A stretch of 64,000 bases of DNA from DASUCS01 sp041166745 (GTDB lineage: Bacteria > Actinomycetota > Acidimicrobiia > Acidimicrobiales > JACDCH01): the NCBI GenBank assembly GCA_041166745.1, contig JBEEGH010000003.1, positions 124,001 to 188,000 of the forward strand. The letters are read 5' to 3'. The translations under genes and the position numbers were made by a program. The notes under the pieces are model-generated. The model saw only the letters and a list, made by a program, of their open reading frames with translations. It did not search any database and had not been told where the DNA came from. This document shows, in pieces, positions 58,549 to 64,000 of this stretch (the stretch's first letter is position 1; every line of letters starts with the position of its first letter).

Positions 58549-60899
58549 CGCAAGCGGAGCCGTCCCGCTTTCAGAACCATCGCCGGTACCTCCGTCACCC
58601 GCTGGCGGAAGGCGGGGCGGCGGTCGCGTTCGCGCTGTACGTCGGCTGGCCGTTGCTGCGACCCGACCGTGTCGTCATCGGCTTCGACACGATCGCGTAC
58701 ACAGGGCCCAACACAGCGGTCTCTGCTTCCTCGTGGCGGCACCTGCGGATCCCGGAGTGGAACGACACCATCTTCGGCGGCGTCCCGCACGTCGCCAACC
58801 CGCATTCCGGCGCGCTGTATCCGCTGAAGTTCCCATTCCTCTTCCTCGACGCGCGACGGGCGCTCGGGCTCATCACGCTCATGCATCTCGTGCTGTTGGC
58901 GGTCGGCATCGTCGTGCTCGTCCGGTGGCGGCTGCGCCTTCGGGCCCCCGCAGGTCTGGTCGCGGCAGCCACCGTTCTGGGCTCCGGCATGCTCATGGCC
59001 CGCAGCGTGCAGTTCGAGCAGATGGTGGTCGTGGCCTGGATTCCGTGGGTCCTGATCGGTATCGACTGGGTGCTGCGATCGCCCCGCGCCACGCGATGGT
59101 CGGTGCCGTTCCTCGCCGCCGTCGTCGCGGTGATGGTCACAGGGGCCCACGCGCAAAGCCTCTACAACTTCGGCGGTCTCGTCGCGGCGTGGACGCTCGG
59201 CCGGGTGCTCGACGCGCGAACGTTTCGTCGCCTTTGGCTTGTCGGAGCCGCAGGGGTGCTCGGGGTCTGCTTGGCTGCGCCCGAGCTGTTGCCGGTCGCC
59301 GAGTTCGCGTCGCGGGCCGCGCACAGCGCGCAGACGCTCGAGGCGGTCGGGCAACCCGGCTACATCATCGGAGCCAAGCGCGCGCTGGCCACAGTCCTCG
59401 GCGACATCTTCAGCCCGAATCAGGCCTTTGTGTCGGGCGGCAACGAGAACATGACGTCGATCGGCGTCGCGGCTTCGGTGTTTGCGCTCATCGGCGCGGC
59501 GGTCACCATCCTGTGGCGGAGAGCGAAGCGATGGACCGCGGTCATGCTCACGCTCGCCGGATTGATCTCGTTCCTGTTCGCGTTGGGGCCGCGCACCGTG
59601 GTGTTCCGTGCCGCGTTCCGGTTGGTGCCGGGATTCGACTCCGCCCGGGTCCCGGCGCGGTGGCGCGACATCACGGTCATGTGCGCCGCGCTGTTGGCCG
59701 CGTACGCAGTCGACTACCTCCGCTCCGGCCGCGTGAATCGTCGAGCGGTCGAGGTCAGCGCGGCGATCGTGGGTTTCGGAGTGCTCGCGACGGTGTCGGG
59801 TCGGTTTGATCTGCCGGAGACCCGGACCCTGGTGGCGTGGGCGGTCGTGAGCGTGGCGTGCGTCGGCGCGGTCGTGTTGGGCGACCGGCACTGGCGCGTG
59901 GCCGCGGCCGCGCTCGCAACCCTGCTCGTGCTCGTGGAGATGGGCGTGATGGTGCCCGGGAACTTCCTGAGGTCGTCCAGCCAGCCCGTGTCGGTCGCTT
60001 CGACCCCGGGCGCGGCCGATCGTTTCCTGCAGGAGCATCCCGACCGGATGATCAGCTTCACGCAGGAGAAATACGACCAGCCGCAATACCTGCTCGACGG
60101 GCTCCGGCCGAACGCGAACTCGTTGATCGGCGTCCGTTCGATCGACGGTTACGACGGCGGCCTGCAGATCACGAAGGAGTGGTCGCAGACGATGCCGTTC
60201 CTCGAAACGGCGCCGCCCGACGACACGTTGTTGATCAAGGCGCAGCTGCGCATCCCTCTCGACCCGAGCGCGTGGGCCCGTTTCGGTGTGCGCTGGGCCC
60301 TCGTCGACCGCGACCTGCTGGAGCCGTCCGCGGTCGTGGGCGGATGGAATGGCCCAGTGCTGACGGACGGGCCGTTCGAGATCTATGAGAACCCCGCGTT
60401 CCAGGGCGAGGCATTCCTGTATCGCGCGTCGCGTCCGCTCTCCGGCGATCAGTCATCGGGCGAGCAGTTGCGCGCTCTAGGTACGGCGGCGTCGACCACC
60501 GCGCTCACCGACCCTGGCGTGCCCTCGCTCGAGTGCGCGAACTCGTGCGGCCGGACCGCCGTGAACGTGCAGCGGTTGTACCCAGGAGCGATGCGCACCG
60601 ACGTCGATGTCACGCAGCCCTCGCTGCTCGTCACCGATGAGCAGTGGGACAAGGGTTGGACCGCGACGGTAGACGGGCACTCGGCCAAGGTGCTCCGGGC
60701 CGACGGCTTCTCGGCCGCGGTCGCGCTCGAGTCCGGTCACCACGTCGTCGAGTGGCGGTACCACACTCCGGGGTTACGGCTCGGGCTGGTGCTGGCGTTC
60801 CTGGGTCTGTTGGTGTGCGTCGCGGTCGGTTTCGAGTTGCCCGCGAGGCTCAACCGTCGGTATCGGTCTCGGCCAGCAGCTGCTGAGCCGCCGACGTAG
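58545..60899 (+). CDS. YfhO-like polytopic membrane protein (GT-C-type fold)
   Basis: Protein of 784 residues read from TTG 58545, which overlaps the previous stop by 4 nt; no better start is in frame nearby. About twelve hydrophobic helices span residues 15-480. The soluble C-terminal region (about 500-750) is followed by a final helix near 755-775. The PHSGALYPLKFP and VPARWRDITV segments match the YfhO family, membrane proteins of the GT-C type needed for glycosylation of wall polymers in Bacillus. With the upstream lipid-sugar synthase it may transfer the sugar outside the membrane. Its end overlaps meaB by 50 nt. Confidence 0.8.
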   Translation: MTQAEPSRFQNHRRYLRHPLAEGGAAVAFALYVGWPLLRPDRVVIGFDTIAYTGPNTAVSASSWRHLRIPEWNDTIFGGVPHVANPHSGALYPLKFPFLFLDARRALGLITLMHLVLLAVGIVVLVRWRLRLRAPAGLVAAATVLGSGMLMARSVQFEQMVVVAWIPWVLIGIDWVLRSPRATRWSVPFLAAVVAVMVTGAHAQSLYNFGGLVAAWTLGRVLDARTFRRLWLVGAAGVLGVCLAAPELLPVAEFASRAAHSAQTLEAVGQPGYIIGAKRALATVLGDIFSPNQAFVSGGNENMTSIGVAASVFALIGAAVTILWRRAKRWTAVMLTLAGLISFLFALGPRTVVFRAAFRLVPGFDSARVPARWRDITVMCAALLAAYAVDYLRSGRVNRRAVEVSAAIVGFGVLATVSGRFDLPETRTLVAWAVVSVACVGAVVLGDRHWRVAAAALATLLVLVEMGVMVPGNFLRSSSQPVSVASTPGAADRFLQEHPDRMISFTQEKYDQPQYLLDGLRPNANSLIGVRSIDGYDGGLQITKEWSQTMPFLETAPPDDTLLIKAQLRIPLDPSAWARFGVRWALVDRDLLEPSAVVGGWNGPVLTDGPFEIYENPAFQGEAFLYRASRPLSGDQSSGEQLRALGTAASTTALTDPGVPSLECANSCGRTAVNVQRLYPGAMRTDVDVTQPSLLVTDEQWDKGWTATVDGHSAKVLRADGFSAAVALESGHHVVEWRYHTPGLRLGLVLAFLGLLVCVAVGFELPARLNRRYRSRPAAAEPPT

Positions 60900-61890
60900 G
60901 CGACAGCCGACCCTCGGCCACCGCGGGCTCCACGGTTGGGAGCAGCTGCTGCACCCGGTCATTGGTCTTGAGCCGTTCCAGCAGACCCTCGCGGATCTCG
61001 CTCCAGAGCCATGCCTTGGCTTGGTCGGCACGCAGGCGCTCGAGTTCGCCAGAGGCCTTCAGCGCTTGCTCGTGTTCGGCGATGAGCTGCCAGACCTCGT
61101 CGACACCTTCGTGATGCAGCGCCGACGACACGGCAACTGCTGCGGAGCGATCCGCGTGCTTCGGTCTGAGGAGGTGTAGCGCGTGGCGGTAGTCGGCCGC
61201 CGACTGGATGGCCGCGTTCTTCAGCTCGCCATCGGCCTTCGTCACCACGAGCACGTCGACGAGCTCCATCACGCCGCGCTTGATGCCTTGCAGCTCGTCG
61301 CCGCCGCCGGGTGCGGCGAGGAGCACGAAGACGTCGACCATCTGGTCGACCTCGGTCTCGCTCTGGCCGACGCCGACGGTCTCGACGATCACCACATCGA
61401 ACCCGGCGGCCTCGCAGACGAGCATTGCGTCGCGCGTGCGGCGGCTGACGCCGCCGAGCGCACCGCGGGATGGCGACGGACGGATGTACGCGTTCGGGTC
61501 TCGCGCGAGTTCCTCCATGCGCGTCTTGTCGCCGAGGATCGAGCCGCCCGAGCGCACGCTCGACGGATCGACGGCCAGCACCGCGACCTTGTGGCCCTGT
61601 CGGGTCAGGTGCAGACCGAACGCCTCGATGAAGACGCTCTTGCCGACGCCAGGCGCGCCGCTGATCCCGATCCGCGTGGCTTCGCCGGTGTGTGGCAGCA
61701 GCGAGTCGAGCAGCTCCGCCGCGTCGGTCCGGTGGTCGACGCGGGTCGACTCCACCAACGTGATCGCCCGCGCCAACGCCCGCCGATCCCCCCCGATCAC
61801 CTGCTCCGCCAGCGTTTGTGCGGTTTTATTCGCCGCTGGGCGGCGATTACTACCGGCAGAACCGGGCGGCGGCGTGACTGTCACTCCCAC
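60850..61890 (-). CDS. meaB: MeaB/ArgK-type G3E GTPase, chaperone of methylmalonyl-CoA mutase
   Basis: Cytoplasmic GTPase of up to 346 residues that guards B12 loading and repair of methylmalonyl-CoA mutase. P-loop GISGAPGVGKSVFIE, VLAVDPSSVRSGGSILGDKTRM, ETVGVGQSE and the TKADGE base motif are clear. The first 30 residues are atypical: bases 61813-61866, inside this 5' end, are one arm of a 54-bp inverted repeat. The true start may therefore be GTG 61800 (VIGGDRRALARAITLVES, the usual beginning of the family). Normally it directly follows mcm; here another gene lies between. The C-terminus overlaps the YfhO-like gene. Confidence 0.9.
   Translation of the reverse strand: MGVTVTPPPGSAGSNRRPAANKTAQTLAEQVIGGDRRALARAITLVESTRVDHRTDAAELLDSLLPHTGEATRIGISGAPGVGKSVFIEAFGLHLTRQGHKVAVLAVDPSSVRSGGSILGDKTRMEELARDPNAYIRPSPSRGALGGVSRRTRDAMLVCEAAGFDVVIVETVGVGQSETEVDQMVDVFVLLAAPGGGDELQGIKRGVMELVDVLVVTKADGELKNAAIQSAADYRHALHLLRPKHADRSAAVAVSSALHHEGVDEVWQLIAEHEQALKASGELERLRADQAKAWLWSEIREGLLERLKTNDRVQQLLPTVEPAVAEGRLSPTSAAQQLLAETDTDG
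61813..61866 (+). repeat. Left arm of a 54-bp imperfect inverted repeat
   Basis: This 54-bp arm matches the reverse complement of 62906-62959 at 46 of 54 positions, 24 of the first 25 being identical. It carries its own small dyad GCCGC/GCGGC and begins CGTTTGT, then CGGTTTTATTCGCC. It overlaps the 5' end of meaB. Confidence 0.8.
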
Positions 61891-61902
61891 TCTTCATAGT
61901 TG

Positions 61903-62871
61903 ATGGTCATGTTGAACCAGTTGGACTTGGAGCTCACCCGACTCGCAGCGGCCCAGGGCGGAGCATTCACGGCACGTCAGGCTCTCGATCGGGGCGGGTT
62001 GTACGGACAACTGCGCCGGCGAGAGTCGTGCGGGCTCCTCCGTAGGATCCGCCCCGGCTTGTACGTCCACGCAGGCTTCCCTGACACCTGGCACCAACGC
62101 CTCTGGCTCGAGGTGTTGGCCGCCGGCACGGGTGCGGCAGTTGCTGGTGGAGCAGCTATGGCGCTGCACGGGTTCCGGCGTTCGCGACCGGGGACGGTGG
62201 AGGTGCTTCGACAAGAAGGCGGCAGTCATCGGCCCGTGACGGGATGTGTCCGTGAGACGTTCTGGTTGCCGCCTGAACACATTGTCGCGGTCGATGGCAT
62301 ACCGGTCACGTCGGTAGCGCGAACGGTATTTGATCGAGCCGGACTGCCGTCACACGCCCTCGGTTTCCAGAACGAGGTGCTGCGAGCGAATCATGTGAAG
62401 GAGATCACCTGGCTGGTGAACCACGCCATCCGCGATCACGGCATGCGAATGATCGACCTTGACCGCGTTCTGGCTACGACCGGTCGCCGGGGCAAGCCCG
62501 GCACAGCAATCATTCGGGAGGTTGTCGCTGATCTCGGTCTGGACTACGCCCCCACCGTGACCGAGTTGGAGGAGTTGTTCCTTGCGGTCCTCGACTCGTA
62601 CCGCGTCGAGCGCCCCGACGAACAGATCGACCTCGGCACGACCGAGCGGTGGGTGGGGCGAGTCGACTTTGTGTGGCGTGGGGCGCGCGTGATCGTCGAG
62701 GTCGACGGACGCCAACACGCCGCGCCGCTCGACCGCCGTGCGGACCGGGCCCGCGACGGCGCGTTCGCTGGAGTGGGCTGGACCGTGATTCGGATCACCC
62801 GTTGGCAACTCGTCAATGAGCCAGAAAAACACATCGCTCGGATCCGCGCAGAGCTCGCTGTCCTCGCCTGA
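61903..62871 (+). CDS. AbiEi-like winged-helix plus Vsr-like (DUF559) endonuclease-fold protein
   Basis: Protein of 322 residues. The N-terminus (AAAQGGAFTARQALDRGGLYGQLRRRESCGLLRRIRPGLY) is the AbiEi-type winged helix; a middle region has VTSVARTVFDRAG. The C-terminus (about 205-322) shows the Vsr/DUF559 pattern: RVDFVWRGARVIVEVDGRQHA, RADRARDGAFAGVGWTVIRITRWQL, with candidate metal residues Asp and Glu of a PD-(D/E)xK fold. Such genes are many-copy and of unknown function in actinobacteria; no partner toxin (AbiEii) is present. It lies antisense between mcm and meaB, inside inverted repeats. Starts ATG 61903 or 61909 are possible; no ribosome-binding site is seen. Confidence 0.82.
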   Translation: MVMLNQLDLELTRLAAAQGGAFTARQALDRGGLYGQLRRRESCGLLRRIRPGLYVHAGFPDTWHQRLWLEVLAAGTGAAVAGGAAMALHGFRRSRPGTVEVLRQEGGSHRPVTGCVRETFWLPPEHIVAVDGIPVTSVARTVFDRAGLPSHALGFQNEVLRANHVKEITWLVNHAIRDHGMRMIDLDRVLATTGRRGKPGTAIIREVVADLGLDYAPTVTELEELFLAVLDSYRVERPDEQIDLGTTERWVGRVDFVWRGARVIVEVDGRQHAAPLDRRADRARDGAFAGVGWTVIRITRWQLVNEPEKHIARIRAELAVLA

Positions 62872-62908
62872 TCATCCCTGATCACCCCTGATCACCCCTG
62901 ATCACCCC
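62869..62908 (+). repeat. Four tandem copies of the 10-bp unit TGATCACCCC
   Basis: The first copy (TGATCATCCC) contains the stop codon of the preceding gene, and the other three are exact. The array ends where the right inverted-repeat arm begins. Each unit contains the palindrome TGATCA. Confidence 0.85.
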
Positions 62909-62959
62909 TGTTCTCCCGGTCGTAGCCGCCGCTGAGCGGCGAATAAAACCGGACAAACG
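62906..62959 (-). repeat. Right arm of the 54-bp imperfect inverted repeat
   Basis: Mate of 61813-61866 in opposite orientation, ending 13 nt after the mcm stop codon. It includes GCCGCTGAGCGGC and AATAAAACCGG. The two arms enclose a 1,147-bp segment holding one gene. Confidence 0.8.
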
Positions 62960-62972
62960 GAAACGCCGAGGG

Positions 62973-64000
62973 TCAGGAGCGCTTGATCAGGTCGAGGACG
63001 CGTTTGGCGGCGGCGGGGATGTTGCTGCCGGGACCGAAGACGGCGGCTACGCCGTGTTCGAAGAGGAAGTCGTAGTCCTGCGGCGGGATCACGCCGCCGA
63101 CGACGACGACGATGTCGCCCGCGCCTGCGGCCTTCAGCTCCTCGATGAGCTGCGGCACGAGCGTCTTGTGGCCCGCCGCCTGTGACGAGACGCCGACGAC
63201 GTGCACGTCGTTCTCGACGGCCGCCTTGGCGACCTCGGCCGGCGTTTCGAACAGCGGGCCGAAGTCGACGTCGAAGCCGAGATCTGCGAACGCCGTGCCG
63301 ACCACCTTGGCGCCGCGGTCGTGCCCGTCCTGACCCATCTTGGCGACGAGGATGCGGGGCTGGCGTCCCTCGGCCTTGGCGAACGCCGCGACCGCTGCTC
63401 GCATCGCGTCGAACGCCTCGTCGTTCTCGTAAGCCGCGCCGTACACACCGGATATTGAACGCACTTCGGCCTTGTGCCGGCCGAACACCCGCTCCATGGC
63501 GTCGCTCATCTCGCCGACGGTCGCCCGTGCTCGGGCGGCGTCGATGCACAGCGCCAGCAGGTTGCCGTTGCCGCGGGCTCCGGCTTCGAGCGCGTCGAGT
63601 GCGGCGGCGCATGCGGCGGCATCGCGTGACGCGCGCACCGATGAGAGTCGGGCGATCTGCTGCTCACGCACCATCGTGTTGTCGATGTCGAGTACGTCGA
63701 CGTGATCGGGATGCTCGGTGCGGTACTTGTTGACGCCGACGATCGCGTCTTCGGTCCGATCCACACGCGCTTGCCGGCGAGCGGCTGACTCCTCGATGCG
63801 GAGCTTCGGCATGCCCGACGCGACCGCCTTGGTCATTCCGCCGAGCCCCTCCACCTCCTCGATCAACTTCCACGCCTTCGAAGCGAGATCGTTGGTGAGC
63901 GCCTCGACGTAGTACGAGCCGGCGAGCGGATCGACCACGTGAGGTACGCCGGTCTCCTCCGCCAGGATGAGCTGGGTATTGCGGGCGATGCGAGCCGACG
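62973..64000 (-). CDS. mcmA: Methylmalonyl-CoA mutase large subunit, C-terminal part (gene continues beyond window)
   Basis: The last 342 residues of an adenosylcobalamin-dependent mutase; the frame is open to the right edge (ARIARNTQLILAEETGVPHVVDPLAGSYYVE). It contains the end of the TIM barrel and the complete B12 domain with the axial-His motif KMGQDGHDRGAKVV, then VVGVSSQAAGHK and VVVVGGVIPPQD. It interconverts methylmalonyl- and succinyl-CoA; ethylmalonyl or isobutyryl variants cannot be excluded without the N-terminal substrate pocket. PduO (31237) would supply its cofactor and MeaB (60850) its repair. Confidence 0.93.
   Translation of the reverse strand, partial: SARIARNTQLILAEETGVPHVVDPLAGSYYVEALTNDLASKAWKLIEEVEGLGGMTKAVASGMPKLRIEESAARRQARVDRTEDAIVGVNKYRTEHPDHVDVLDIDNTMVREQQIARLSSVRASRDAAACAAALDALEAGARGNGNLLALCIDAARARATVGEMSDAMERVFGRHKAEVRSISGVYGAAYENDEAFDAMRAAVAAFAKAEGRQPRILVAKMGQDGHDRGAKVVGTAFADLGFDVDFGPLFETPAEVAKAAVENDVHVVGVSSQAAGHKTLVPQLIEELKAAGAGDIVVVVGGVIPPQDYDFLFEHGVAAVFGPGSNIPAAAKRVLDLIKRS

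Noticed and set aside
58434..60086. 550-codon minus-strand frame opposite the YfhO-like gene
   Set aside because: Extremely Arg/His/Asp-rich and without hydrophobic core; a shadow of the membrane protein gene.
61903..62871. Classical AbiE toxin-antitoxin pair
   Set aside because: No AbiEii nucleotidyltransferase toxin gene is adjacent; neighbours are mcm and meaB on the other strand.
61813..62959. Inverted-repeat arms as ordinary intrinsic terminators of mcm and the DUF559 gene
   Set aside because: The T-rich part precedes rather than follows the small dyad in the transcribed direction, and 54-bp similarity between arms is more than terminators require; not fully excluded.
1..64000. tRNA, rRNA, CRISPR arrays, integrases, insertion-sequence transposases, prophage genes
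   Set aside because: None was found on reading both strands; the only mobile-like structure is the inverted-repeat cassette at 61.8-63 kb.

Overview
The window is GC-rich throughout, uses many GTG starts, is packed with genes that overlap by 1-11 nt, and has no rRNA, tRNA, CRISPR or recognisable transposase. The gene content points to a free-living high-GC Gram-positive bacterium (Actinomycetota). It includes decaprenyl-phosphoryl-arabinose (DPA) enzymes, Ku with a LigD-type polymerase, PspC/LiaF-like envelope-stress genes, PduO plus cobalamin-dependent MetH and methylmalonyl-CoA mutase, and -10-like boxes set for leaderless starts. The style resembles the class Acidimicrobiia; that is an inference from content, not a database match.

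Layout. 1-5.5 kb: potassium module (TrkA, KimA-like importer, a KdpD-like kinase without its N-terminal sensor domains, KdpE-like regulator) followed by small housekeeping genes. 5.5-9.6 kb (minus): DprE1, an extra sugar-nucleotide epimerase, UbiA and DprE2, which together make the arabinose donor for cell-wall arabinan. 9.6-11.5 kb: a CapD/PglF-type dehydratase. 11.6-16.1 kb: a lipoate module of dihydrolipoyl dehydrogenase, an E2 acyltransferase and an apparent in-frame LipB-LipA fusion. 16-23.7 kb: surface protein, peptidase, and an envelope-stress set (toastrack/PspC protein, PspC kinase, LuxR regulator), then a GH43 protein. 23.7-25.6 kb: two-gene NHEJ set. 25.6-27.7 kb: small exported proteins, two of which share a very similar ECF-like promoter. 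27.7-37.8 kb: MetH, cobalamin adenosyltransferase, PepA, sirtuin, rhodanese-MoeB, and a membrane propeller protein next to an ECF sigma factor. 37.8-39.8 kb: exported sugar dehydrogenase with a lectin-like tail. 40-50 kb: dTDP-rhamnose genes rmlACBD converging on a five-gene minus-strand operon for ABC-exported polysaccharide (Wzm, Wzt, methyltransferase, two glycosyltransferases). 50-56.8 kb: three exported proteins with three different cell-wall domains (amidase, SpoIID/LytB, CAP) that all carry the same ~45-residue DWNGDG repeat. 57-61 kb: glycosyltransferase-methyltransferase fusion and a YfhO-like membrane protein. 60.8-64 kb: methylmalonyl-CoA mutase and its GTPase MeaB, separated by an oppositely oriented gene for an AbiEi/Vsr-like protein that sits between 54-bp imperfect inverted repeats.

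The dominant theme is the cell envelope: arabinose and rhamnose precursors, polysaccharide export, peptidoglycan-active secreted enzymes and envelope-stress sensing. The most unusual features are the inverted-repeat cassette splitting mcm-meaB, the LipB-LipA fusion, the shared repeat in three secreted wall proteins, the Ser at the DprE1 inhibitor-target position, and the matched ECF-type promoters.
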